Source: an uncultured Bacillota bacterium
GTDB lineage: Bacteria > Bacillota_I > Bacilli_A > Erysipelotrichales > Erysipelotrichaceae
Assembly (NCBI GenBank): GCA_949287785.1
Contig: CASEHR010000028.1
Span: 1 to 13,517 of the forward strand
Reading direction: 5' to 3'
Length of the DNA stretch: 13,517 nt
The position numbers were made by a program, and so were the translations under genes. Each line of letters starts with the position of its first letter. The first letter of the stretch is position 1. Positions 6,241-12,791 of this stretch are shown in pieces. A model generated the notes under the pieces. The model worked only from the letters and a program-made list of their open reading frames with translations. It made no database searches and was not told the origin of the DNA.

Positions 6241-8026
6241 AAACTTTTCGATCATCGCCCATATCGATCATGGTAAATCGACTTTAGCCGACCGGATCTT
6301 AGAGATGACTGATACAGTCTCAAAACGTGAAATGCAAGATCAGATCCTGGACTCTTTGGACCTTGAAAGGGAAAGGGGGATCACGATCAAACTGAATGCG
6401 GTCGAGTTAAGTTATAAGGCTTTGGATGGTGATGAATATATCTTCCACCTTATCGATACGCCGGGACATGTTGATTTCTCATACGAAGTATCAAGATCTT
6501 TGGCAGCGTGTGATGGGGCGATCCTGGTCGTTGACGCAACGCAGGGGATCGAAGCCCAGACCTTAGCCAATGTCTATCTGGCTCTGGATAATGATTTAGA
6601 GATCTTGCCGGTTATCAATAAGATCGATCTGCCTAATGCCGATATCGACCGGGTCAAAAAGGAGATCGAGGATGTCATCGGGCTCGATTGCAGTGATATA
6701 CCTTTGATCAGCGCTAAAACAGGTGAAGGCGTGAAAGATGTCTTAGAAGGCATCGTCAACAGATTGCCGGCGCCTAAGGGTGATAAAGATGCGCCGCTCA
6801 AGGCGTTGATCTTTGACAGCTACTACGATGCATATCGCGGTGTAGTAGCTTCGGTGTGTGTGAAAGAGGGCAGCATCCGGGTCGGTGATAAGGCTTTGTT
6901 TATGCAAAGCGGTAAGATATATGAAGTTACCGAACTCGGCATCAAAAACCCGAAAGAAGTCAAAAGAGATGTTTTAGAACTTGGTGAAGTCGGCTATGTC
7001 GCTTGCAGCATCAAGAGTATCAGAGACGTCGCTGTCGGTGATACGATCACCAATGCCGATCGTAGAGCCGCTGAGCCTTTAGCTGGTTATCGTAAAATGA
7101 ATCCGATGGTCTATTGCGGAATGTATCCGACGGATAATGCCCGCTATAACGATCTTCGGGATGCGCTTGAGAAGCTGCAGCTGAACGATTCATCACTGAC
7201 TTATGAACCGGAGACATCTAAAGCCCTGGGTTTTGGTTTTAGGATCGGTTTTTTGGGTCTTTTACATATGGAAGTCATCGAAGAACGTTTGGAAAGAGAA
7301 TATAATCTGGAATTGATCGCCACGGCACCTTCAGTCGTCTACCATGTCCACAAGACGGATGGCAGTGTCTTAGCAATCGACAATCCGGCTCTGATGCCCG
7401 ACAGTACGATGATCGACTTTATCGAGGAACCATACGTCAAAGCACATATCATGGTCCCGAATGAGTACATCGGCGCGATAATGGAATTGTCACAGAATAA
7501 GCGTGGTATATATAAAGATATGCAGTATATCGATGACAATCGTAATCAGCTTGAATATGAGATGCCGCTCAGCGAAGTCATCTTTGAGTATTTTGACAAA
7601 CTGAAAAGCGTATCGAAAGGTTATGCTTCATTGGATTATGAACTGATCGGTTATCGTAAGAGCGATCTTGTCAAGATGGATATTCTGATCAACTCTGAAG
7701 TCATCGATGCTTTAAGTATTATCGTCCATCGTGACTTTGCCTACAAAAGAGGTCAGGCGATCACTGTCAAACTGAAGGAATTATTGCCGAAACAGCAGTT
7801 TGAGATCCCGATCCAGGCAGCCATCAACAAGAAGATCATCGCTCGCACCAACATCAAATCGCTGCGTAAAAACGTGTTGGCGAAGTGTTATGGCGGCGAC
7901 ATAACCAGAAAGAAGAAACTGCTTGAAAAACAGAAAGAAGGCAAGAAACGGATGAAAGCCGTTGGCAGCGTTACGATCCCACAGGAAGCCTTTATGGCGG
8001 TCTTGAGTATGGATGATGATGACTGA
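6221..8026 (+). CDS. lepA: Elongation factor 4 (ribosome back-translocase LepA)
   Basis: Translational GTPase that acts on stalled or mistranslocated ribosomes and in 30S biogenesis; 601 residues, the normal length. G1 is AHIDHGKST (13-21), G2 RGITI, G3 DTPGH, G4 NKID, G5 SAK; then EF-G-like domains II, III and V and the LepA-specific C-terminal domain with NVLAKCYGGDITRKKKLLEKQK and a VTIPQEAF tail. The ATG at 6221 is preferred over GTG at 6215 because the Shine-Dalgarno AAAGGGAG ends 5 nt before 6221 and would overlap the GTG. It overlaps the S-component gene by 20 nt and is followed with overlap by hemW, a neighbour pair common in Firmicutes. The C-terminus ends in four Asp residues, which encode the GATGATGATG used as the hemW start cluster. 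Confidence 0.97.
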   Translation: MDQKHIRNFSIIAHIDHGKSTLADRILEMTDTVSKREMQDQILDSLDLERERGITIKLNAVELSYKALDGDEYIFHLIDTPGHVDFSYEVSRSLAACDGAILVVDATQGIEAQTLANVYLALDNDLEILPVINKIDLPNADIDRVKKEIEDVIGLDCSDIPLISAKTGEGVKDVLEGIVNRLPAPKGDKDAPLKALIFDSYYDAYRGVVASVCVKEGSIRVGDKALFMQSGKIYEVTELGIKNPKEVKRDVLELGEVGYVACSIKSIRDVAVGDTITNADRRAAEPLAGYRKMNPMVYCGMYPTDNARYNDLRDALEKLQLNDSSLTYEPETSKALGFGFRIGFLGLLHMEVIEERLEREYNLELIATAPSVVYHVHKTDGSVLAIDNPALMPDSTMIDFIEEPYVKAHIMVPNEYIGAIMELSQNKRGIYKDMQYIDDNRNQLEYEMPLSEVIFEYFDKLKSVSKGYASLDYELIGYRKSDLVKMDILINSEVIDALSIIVHRDFAYKRGQAITVKLKELLPKQQFEIPIQAAINKKIIARTNIKSLRKNVLAKCYGGDITRKKKLLEKQKEGKKRMKAVGSVTIPQEAFMAVLSMDDDD

Positions 8027-9104
8027 TATCCCTTTGTATATCCATGTGCCGTTTTGTCGGCATATCTGTTACTATTGTGATTTCTGTCATTGTTATTATG
8101 ACCGGACTTTGGCTTTGAGATGGCTGGAGGCTTTTAAAAGAGAGTTTAAAGATAAGAAGATCAAAAGTACCGCGACGATCTATATCGGCGGCGGAACACC
8201 GACATCCCTTGATGATGATATCTTAGAAGAGCTTCTGATCGTTTTGAAAGATGTTCATCAAGAAGGTATCGAATACACGATCGAGATCAATCCCGAGACC
8301 TTTGACAAGAATAAGGCTGAGCTTTTAAAGAAATATCATGTAAACAGAGCCAGCATCGGTCTTATCTCATCAGATGACAGGGAGCTCAGATCACTAGGCA
8401 GGGGACATGATTATGCCGATGTCGTAAGAACAGTAGAATTATTGCGCGGATGCGGGATCGTAAACTACTCACTTGACATCTTGTATTCTTATCCGGGCCA
8501 GACGATGGCGACTTTTCAAAAGACGATCGATGATGCGTTGGCTCTCGATCCGAAACACATGTCACTGTATTCTCTGACGGTCGAAGAAAATACCGTTTTT
8601 TATCAAAAAGGGGTCAAACCCTTTGATGAAGATACTGAGGCCGACTATTACGAATATGCCTTGAATGCTTTTGAACAGCACGGTCTATATCAGTATGAAG
8701 TCAGCAATTTTGCAAAGAAAGGCTATGAATCAAAACACAATCTCGTCTATTGGCGTTATGAAGATTTCCTCGGTCTTTCGATGGGTTCTTCCAGCAAGCT
8801 TGATCATAAACGCTATGACAATACCAGGGATCTGAACAAGTATGAAAAGGGCGAGTATATTGCCAGTGTATACGATCTTGATAAAAGGGATGAGATGTTT
8901 GAGATGATCATGATGTCTTTAAGACTTAAGGAAGGACTTGCGATCGATCGGTTCGATGTCTATTTTGATACTGATATCTTCAAAGAGTATGAAAAAACAC
9001 TACCTGAATTATTGCGTACAGGCAGTGTTTATATCGAAAATGGGTATTTGAAAGTCCGTGATCTTGAGATTCTCAACAGTATCCTGATCGAATTTTTAGA
9101 TTAG
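8013..9104 (+). CDS. hemW: Radical SAM protein HemW (HemN-like heme chaperone family)
   Basis: Radical SAM protein of the coproporphyrinogen-dehydrogenase-like family. HemW members bind heme and deliver it to respiratory proteins rather than oxidising coproporphyrinogen; this is family knowledge and no heme genes are visible here. The 363 residues begin IPLYIHVPFC, with the cluster cysteines C15, C19 and C22 (CxxxCxxCxF), then GGGTPTSL (59-66). A further Cys follows two residues after C22 (CDFC), where many HemW proteins have Asn. The C-terminal HemN-like domain includes SLYSLTVEENTVF and a YWRYEDFLGLSMGSSS segment. Three tandem ATG codons (8013, 8016, 8019) overlap the lepA 3' end and I cannot choose among them; the outermost is given. 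The 3' end overlaps the opposing dehydrogenase gene by 4 nt. Confidence 0.9.
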   Translation: MMMTDIPLYIHVPFCRHICYYCDFCHCYYDRTLALRWLEAFKREFKDKKIKSTATIYIGGGTPTSLDDDILEELLIVLKDVHQEGIEYTIEINPETFDKNKAELLKKYHVNRASIGLISSDDRELRSLGRGHDYADVVRTVELLRGCGIVNYSLDILYSYPGQTMATFQKTIDDALALDPKHMSLYSLTVEENTVFYQKGVKPFDEDTEADYYEYALNAFEQHGLYQYEVSNFAKKGYESKHNLVYWRYEDFLGLSMGSSSKLDHKRYDNTRDLNKYEKGEYIASVYDLDKRDEMFEMIMMSLRLKEGLAIDRFDVYFDTDIFKEYEKTLPELLRTGSVYIENGYLKVRDLEILNSILIEFLD

Positions 9105-9955
9105 CTTTCCATATAGTATTTATACAAGGCTTGGCTACCGAGATCGCCATAGCCTTTTTCTTCTAACTCTTCATATTCGCTCAGCACCTGACTCAAGACC
9201 GGCAATACCAGATGTCTTCTTTCCGCTTCGGTCTCGGCGATCTGCATGTCTTTGATAAAATGTTTGATATAGAAGCCGGGTTCATAATCACCGGCCAGGA
9301 TCTTTTTTGAAGCCATATCGAGCTGGAAAGAATAAGCAGCTCCACCGCTGATGGCCTTCAAGGTGGTGTTGATATCAAGACCGACTCTGATCGCATAAGT
9401 CATCGCTTCCATCGCACCGGCAATTGCCCCGGCGATTGCGATCTGATTGGCCATCTTGGCATGCTGGCCATTACCGGCCTTGCCGAGATAATTAAAGGTC
9501 TTGCCGATCGCTTCAAAGACCGGCAGCGCTTTTTCGTATGTTTCACGGTCACCGCCGCACATGATCGTCAATGTACCCTCTTTAGCACCCTTATCACCGC
9601 CTGAGACCGGTGCATCGAGCATCGCCAGCCCGTTTTCTTTGGCTTTGGCATATAACTCGCCGGCAAGTCGCGGGCTTGAAGTAGTCATATCGATCAGAAC
9701 AGCACCTTTTTTAGCATTGGGGATGATCGCCTCATAGACTTCTTCGACGTCTTTAGGATAGCCGACGATCGTGATGATCACATCAGCATCGTAGATACAT
9801 TCTTTGATCGTCTCATAGCTTTTCGCTCCGTCACTTTCAAGAGCTTTAGCTTTGGAAGATGTTCGGTTGTATACATTGACATTATAACCATTTTTTAAAA
9901 GATTGCGGACCATGGACGCGCCCATGACACCCGTTCCAATAAAACTGATATTCAT
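9101..9955 (-). CDS. NAD(P)-dependent 3-hydroxyisobutyrate dehydrogenase / tartronate-semialdehyde reductase family protein
   Basis: Beta-hydroxyacid dehydrogenase of 284 residues, a typical length. The N-terminal Rossmann domain has GTGVMG (7-12), and N30-R31 after the second strand suggests NADP preference. The substrate loop is DAPVSGG (114-120). The catalytic Lys is K167 in GNGQHAKMANQ, and HFIKDM (232-237) is the second conserved Lys-Asp patch. Family members reduce or oxidise 3-hydroxyisobutyrate, tartronate semialdehyde, succinic semialdehyde or related C3-C4 acids; the substrate cannot be fixed from sequence and there are no pathway neighbours. The ATG at 9953-9955 has a strong minus-strand GGAGGG 4 nt upstream. 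Its stop overlaps that of hemW, and no terminator of its own is evident past 9101. Appears to be a single-gene unit. Confidence 0.88.
   Translation of the reverse strand: MNISFIGTGVMGASMVRNLLKNGYNVNVYNRTSSKAKALESDGAKSYETIKECIYDADVIITIVGYPKDVEEVYEAIIPNAKKGAVLIDMTTSSPRLAGELYAKAKENGLAMLDAPVSGGDKGAKEGTLTIMCGGDRETYEKALPVFEAIGKTFNYLGKAGNGQHAKMANQIAIAGAIAGAMEAMTYAIRVGLDINTTLKAISGGAAYSFQLDMASKKILAGDYEPGFYIKHFIKDMQIAETEAERRHLVLPVLSQVLSEYEELEEKGYGDLGSQALYKYYMES
9126..9159 (+). terminator. Probable intrinsic terminator of the fmt-lepA-hemW operon, inside the opposing gene
   Basis: Stem of AAGGCT (9126-9131) plus TGGC (9132-9135) pairing with GCCA (9146-9149) and AGCCTT (9151-9156), one bulged T at 9150 and a 10-nt loop, running into five T (9155-9159). 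It lies 22 bases after the hemW stop, within the coding region of the convergent gene, so codons of that gene double as a terminator. Confidence 0.6.
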
Positions 9956-9965
9956 AAATCCCTCC

Positions 9966-10236
9966 GTGATGCACTTTAATTATATACATATGTATTTGAA
10001 ATGGGTGTGAAAAATGAACATTCACGCTAAGGAATTGATATGGATCTATAATGGGGTGCTTTCAGAAGATGGAAAGGATCGATCATATGTATTTATCGCT
10101 TTTGGTGGAATGTTTGTAATATGTAGAAAAAAATGGTGCCTTTGTCGCGATGCAAGTGTATGCAGACGTTTTAACATTTCGAAAACTCCTCTGCCGATTT
10201 TTAAAAACATCTGCAACTTAAAATTACCTTGTAAAC
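9966..10236. other. Gene-poor stretch with no supported gene
   Basis: Between the dehydrogenase Shine-Dalgarno and the decayed membrane-protein gene I see no convincing coding region on either strand. An open frame from 10014 to 10244 (76 codons) lacks a Shine-Dalgarno, has many Cys/Arg/Trp residues and matches no family I know. An 11-bp repeat CATATGTATTT occurs at 9987-9997 and 10084-10094. The stretch may include remnants of a former gene or only the promoter region of the pseudogene that follows. Confidence 0.5.
9979..9995 (-). promoter_or_regulatory. Candidate -10 and palindrome upstream of the dehydrogenase gene
   Basis: On the minus strand TATAAT (9984 down to 9979) is a consensus -10, 13 nt before the Shine-Dalgarno sequence. 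No convincing -35 is present at 16-18 nt. Directly abutting it is a perfect 12-bp palindrome, ATACATATGTAT (9984-9995), in the spacer position, which could be an operator or could be chance in AT-rich DNA. Confidence 0.4.
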
Positions 10237-10483
10237 GGAGGTAAAAATCAAAAAAAGATTTTGTATCATTGGAATTTGGTGTTATCGGAACTCTTGTCTT
10301 TTGGATCGGAATGACATTGTCGATCGAAACTGGTGATGTATTTTTTGACATGGAGTAGTGATAGGTCTGTGCGGATTGGTTATTTTGGCGATCACCTATC
10401 CTGTTTATAGAAGAATGATCTTAAAAAGAAGGGAGAAGATCAAAGACGAGATCATCCGTCTGACAGATGAATTGCGTAAATAG
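10237..10483 (+). pseudogene. Decayed gene for a small two-TM membrane protein
   Basis: A strong GGAGG (10237-10241) is followed not by ATG but by ATC. From 10245 the frame reads KSKKDFVSLEFGVIGTLVFW and on through SIETGDVFFDME to a TAG at 10356. From 10358, in another frame, it continues VIGLCGLVILAITYPVYRRM and then an amphipathic tail ending IIRLTDELRK before TAG at 10481-10483. Joined, the pieces give about 78 residues: one hydrophobic helix, a short loop, a second helix ending near PVYRR, and a basic/acidic tail. This resembles small Firmicutes membrane proteins ending in a similar RLTxELxK tail, an impression from memory. One missing base near 10356 would join the frames, and loss of about 5 bases between repeated AT pairs just after the SD would explain the missing start. 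I infer a pseudogene; function unknown. A sequencing error could explain one lesion but hardly both. Confidence 0.6.
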
Positions 10484-10525
10484 ATTGGTGATATTTGAAT
10501 TCGTATATAATAATCGCATCTTTGC

Positions 10526-10554
10526 TTGGTATTTTATAAAAAAAGTGTTATTAT
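10526..10554 (+). promoter_or_regulatory. rpsO promoter
   Basis: TTGGTA (10526-10531), a 17-nt spacer, then TATTAT (10549-10554) preceded by TGT, making an extended -10. Predicted start near 10561 coincides with the beginning of the GC-richer structured leader. An alternative TATAAT at 10506-10511 has only a 15-nt spacer from TTGGTG and is less likely. Confidence 0.6.
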
Positions 10555-10560
10555 TATTTA

Positions 10561-10636
10561 GCTTTTGTGCTGGGTCTGGGAAACACTCCGATCCCTCACT
10601 CGGAACAGAAGGTCTTATTATAGGAGGATTTGAAGA
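10561..10636 (+). promoter_or_regulatory. Structured 5' leader of rpsO, candidate S15 autoregulatory element
   Basis: This leader of about 76 nt has a stem TCCGA/TCGGA (10587-10591 with 10600-10604) whose loop contains TCCC (10592-10595). That can pair with GGGA (10578-10581), giving an H-type pseudoknot with stacked stems. An outer helix 10562-10568 with 10605-10612 (two G-U pairs, one bulge) could close it. A competing helix GGGTC/GATCC (10572-10576 with 10590-10594) excludes both. CTCC at 10586-10589 can also pair with GGAG of the Shine-Dalgarno. S15 autoregulation through leader RNA is known in several phyla, by differing structures; its use here is inference. Confidence 0.4.
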
Positions 10637-10903
10637 ATGTTATCAAAACAGGAAAAACAAGCGATCATCCAAGAATACCAGAGATTCGAAGGTGATACCG
10701 GTTCTGTTGAAGTTCAGGTAGCTATCTTAACTGAACAGATCAACCGTTTGACAGAACACTTAAAGGTCCACAAGAAAGACTTCCATTCAAACAGAGGTCT
10801 GCTCATGATGGTCGGTAAGCGTAAGAATTTCTTGAATTATCTGAGAGAGACAGACGTCAACCGTTATCGTGAATTGGTCAAGAGACTAGGTCTGAGAAAG
10901 TAG
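10637..10903 (+). CDS. rpsO: 30S ribosomal protein S15
   Basis: Primary 16S rRNA-binding protein of the 30S platform that also bridges to the 50S subunit. The 88 residues equal the family length and contain the conserved EYQRFEGDTGSVEVQVAILT, the INRLTEHLKVHKKDFHSNRG rRNA-binding segment and the LLMMVGKRKNFLNYLRETD tail, ending LVKRLGLRK. The ATG at 10637 follows AGGAGG (10622-10627) at 9-nt spacing. The gene is monocistronic here, with its own promoter, a structured leader and a terminator whose stem overlaps the stop codon. No pnp gene follows, unlike the rpsO-pnp order common in other bacteria. S15 commonly represses its own mRNA, which the leader structure would fit. Confidence 0.97.
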   Translation: MLSKQEKQAIIQEYQRFEGDTGSVEVQVAILTEQINRLTEHLKVHKKDFHSNRGLLMMVGKRKNFLNYLRETDVNRYRELVKRLGLRK

Positions 10904-10924
10904 CTATAATAAGCTGCTTTTTTT
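10898..10924 (+). terminator. Intrinsic terminator of rpsO
   Basis: Stem AAGTAGCT (10898-10905) with AGCTGCTT (10912-10919), eight pairs including one G-U, a 6-nt loop and a T run to 10924. The left arm contains the rpsO stop codon TAG at 10901-10903. Confidence 0.88.
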
Positions 10925-10971
10925 ATTTAAAAGTAAACACACATCGATCGCAGTGGTGGTGATATCATATG

Positions 10972-11000
10972 TTCATAGTTATTTTTGACTATATTATATA
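10972..11000 (+). promoter_or_regulatory. Weak candidate promoter of the aldo/keto reductase gene
   Basis: TTCATA (10972-10977), a 17-nt spacer and TATATA (10995-11000), each 4 of 6 to consensus. A better -35-like TTGACT at 10985-10990 has no -10 at the right distance. The region after the rpsO terminator must contain a promoter, but its exact location is uncertain. Confidence 0.35.
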
Positions 11001-11016
11001 AAGCAGGAGGAGTATT

Positions 11017-12018
11017 ATGCAGTATACAAAGCTTGGTAAAACAGATATTGAAGTTTCGAAGATATGCCTTGGTTGCATGAGCTTCGGCGAAAGAGGAACG
11101 ATGCATGACTGGACACTTGCTTATAATGACAGTAAAGATATCATCAGTTATGCGCTGGATAAAGGAATCAATTTCTTTGATACGGCAAATCAGTATTCCA
11201 AAGGTACAAGCGAAGAATATCTCGGCAGAGCGATCAGGGAATTGGGTGTGCGTGATAAGGTCGTGCTGGCATCGAAGGTCTATTTTAATGAAGGACGTTT
11301 ATCTAAAAACGCGATCTTCAGAGAGATCGAAGGAACATTGAAAAGATTGGGGACGGATTATCTTGACCTCTATATCATCCATCGCTTTGATTATGATACA
11401 CCGATCTTAGAGACGATGGAGGCTTTAGATGCCTTGGTCAAAGCCGGTAAGGTAAGAGCGATCGGTGCATCGGCGATGTATGGCTATCAGTTCCACAATA
11501 TGCAGGATATTGCGAAAGAAAACGGCCTCACAATGTTTTCAAGCATGCAGAATCACTATAATCTCATCTATCGTGAGGATGAGAGAGAGTTGATTCCGAT
11601 ATGTCGCCAGTTTGATGTCTCATTGACACCCTACAGTCCGCTGGCTGCCGGTCATTTAGCCAGATCTACCTGGTCATCGGATACGTTAAGATCAAAGACA
11701 GACCGTGTCGCTATGGGTAAATACGATCGGATGGAAGAGGCTGATATGAAGATCGTGGAAAGAGTAGAGAAGATAGCACAAAAATATGGTGTTAAGATGT
11801 CATCGGTCGCTTTGGCATGGTTATACCATAAAGGAGTGGCTTCTCCTGTTATCGGTGCCACGAAGAAAGCTTATATCGATGATGCTGCAGAAGCTCTTGA
11901 TATCAATTTGACTAAAGATGATATGGATGATCTTGAGGAACTTTATGTACCGCATCCGATCGTCGGCGCTATCAGTGAGAATCCACCACAGGGAGTTGTG
12001 CTTCTCAATAAGAAATAG
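11017..12018 (+). CDS. Aldo/keto reductase family oxidoreductase
   Basis: NADPH-dependent reductase of aldehydes or ketones with a TIM-barrel fold; 333 residues, in the usual range for the YajO/YhdN-like bacterial aldo/keto reductases. The complete catalytic tetrad is visible: D55 and Y60 in NFFDTANQYSKG, K87 in VVLASKVY, and H122 in YLDLYIIHRFD. The C-terminal cofactor-binding part includes SPLAAGHLARS and SVALAWLYHKGVASPVIGATK. The natural substrate cannot be told from sequence. The ATG at 11017 has AGGAGG (11005-11010) at 6-nt spacing, a strong site. The gene stands alone between terminators, so it is transcribed independently of the downstream TetR gene, although TetR repressors often control such reductases and a regulatory link is possible. 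Confidence 0.93.
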   Translation: MQYTKLGKTDIEVSKICLGCMSFGERGTMHDWTLAYNDSKDIISYALDKGINFFDTANQYSKGTSEEYLGRAIRELGVRDKVVLASKVYFNEGRLSKNAIFREIEGTLKRLGTDYLDLYIIHRFDYDTPILETMEALDALVKAGKVRAIGASAMYGYQFHNMQDIAKENGLTMFSSMQNHYNLIYREDERELIPICRQFDVSLTPYSPLAAGHLARSTWSSDTLRSKTDRVAMGKYDRMEEADMKIVERVEKIAQKYGVKMSSVALAWLYHKGVASPVIGATKKAYIDDAAEALDINLTKDDMDDLEELYVPHPIVGAISENPPQGVVLLNKK

Positions 12019-12067
12019 ACGATTGCAAATATCTGATCGTTGATACAAGCGCAAAATAGTGACGATG

Positions 12068-12092
12068 AAGCTTACCTGACGGTAGGCTTTTT
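12068..12092 (+). terminator. Intrinsic terminator of the aldo/keto reductase gene
   Basis: Nine-pair stem AAGCTTACC (12068-12076) with GGTAGGCTT (12081-12089), one G-U pair, TGAC loop, followed by TTT and AATT. It lies 49 nt after the stop codon and separates the reductase from the tetR-type operon. Confidence 0.88.
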
Positions 12093-12129
12093 AATTGCCT
12101 CTAAAAACTTTAAACAGACATTAATTTTC

Positions 12130-12180
12130 TTGTTTATTTAGTAAACATGTGTATACTATTAAATTGTAAACAGAGGTTTA
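12130..12180 (+). promoter_or_regulatory. Promoter and probable autoregulatory operators of the TetR-type gene
   Basis: Promoter TTGTTT (12130-12135), 16-nt spacer, TATACT (12152-12157). The spacer holds a palindrome TGTTTA-N5-TAAACA (12131-12147). A second symmetric element with inverted order, TAAAC-N4-GTTTA (12167-12180), lies just after the predicted start and includes the Shine-Dalgarno AGAGG (12172-12176). A further TAAAC half-site is at 12111-12115. Binding would block both polymerase entry and early elongation. TetR autorepression is common in the family; use of these sites is inference. Confidence 0.6.
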
Positions 12181-12185
12181 TTATT

Positions 12186-12791
12186 ATGGCTCAGGTATTA
12201 AAGGAAAACATCAGGAACGATATTTTAAATTCAGCTAAAGATGAGTTTTTATATAAAGGTGTCAAAGAGGCATCGATGAGGGATATAGCTAAAGGGGCTA
12301 ATGTCACTGTCGGTAATCTTTATCGCTATTTTCAGTCGAAAGAGGAGATAGCATATACGATCATCCATCGCCCTTTGCTTTTGATCAGTAAAGAGATCGA
12401 AAGAATAACTGATGAAAAAGTCTCCTTTAATAAAGAGGTGGTATCGATCGATTTCAAAGAGAGAAGCATTAAAGCGATGCTTATCGAGATCGCTGATGTG
12501 ATAACGGATATATACAGTGAATATCCAAAGGAGATGCTGATCTTTATGCGTGATGATGAAAGCAACGAGCGCTTTAAGAACTGGTTGACGATGGTCGTCG
12601 GTGTTTTACTTAAAGAAAACGTCAAGGTCAAGTTTTCAGGCAGTGATATCAGAGACACCTACGCATACGCGATATCGACATCGATCTTTTATGGGATCAA
12701 AGAGTGTTTTATCGAAGATTTTGATAAGACCAGAGAATTGATCAGTGAGTATCTGCTTTCGATACTCGGTTTGCTTAAATTGGAGGACTGA
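12186..12791 (+). CDS. TetR/AcrR family transcriptional regulator
   Basis: DNA-binding repressor of 201 residues, normal for the family. The N-terminal helix-turn-helix is clear: ILNSAKDEFLYKGVKEASMR (13-32), then DIAKGANVTVGNLYRYFQSKEE (33-54), the canonical TetR recognition-helix pattern. The C-terminal ligand-binding and dimerisation domain is helical and not recognisable to a specific ligand. The ATG at 12186 is preferred to ATG at 12147, which lies in the promoter spacer and palindrome; AGAGG at 12172-12176 gives 9-nt spacing. The next gene starts directly after its stop, and the C-terminal codons encode TGGAGG, the ribosome site of the ABC ATPase. The arrangement implies a repressor of its own operon that responds to a compound handled by the transporter. 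Confidence 0.92.
   Translation: MAQVLKENIRNDILNSAKDEFLYKGVKEASMRDIAKGANVTVGNLYRYFQSKEEIAYTIIHRPLLLISKEIERITDEKVSFNKEVVSIDFKERSIKAMLIEIADVITDIYSEYPKEMLIFMRDDESNERFKNWLTMVVGVLLKENVKVKFSGSDIRDTYAYAISTSIFYGIKECFIEDFDKTRELISEYLLSILGLLKLED

Noticed and set aside
10014..10244. 76-codon open frame after the dehydrogenase promoter
   Set aside because: No Shine-Dalgarno sequence, odd Cys/Arg/Trp-rich composition, no recognisable family, and it runs into the ribosome site of the decayed membrane-protein gene.
10046..10351. 101-codon minus-strand frame
   Set aside because: Lies opposite the pseudogene, with no ribosome site and no family resemblance; its length reflects the composition of the other strand.
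10467..10721. 84-codon plus-strand frame spanning the rpsO leader and 5' end
   Set aside because: Runs through the rpsO promoter and leader and out of frame into the secure S15 gene.
12147..12185. ATG at 12147 as start of the TetR-type gene
   Set aside because: It lies in the promoter spacer upstream of the predicted transcription start, with no ribosome site; ATG 12186 fits the family N-terminus.
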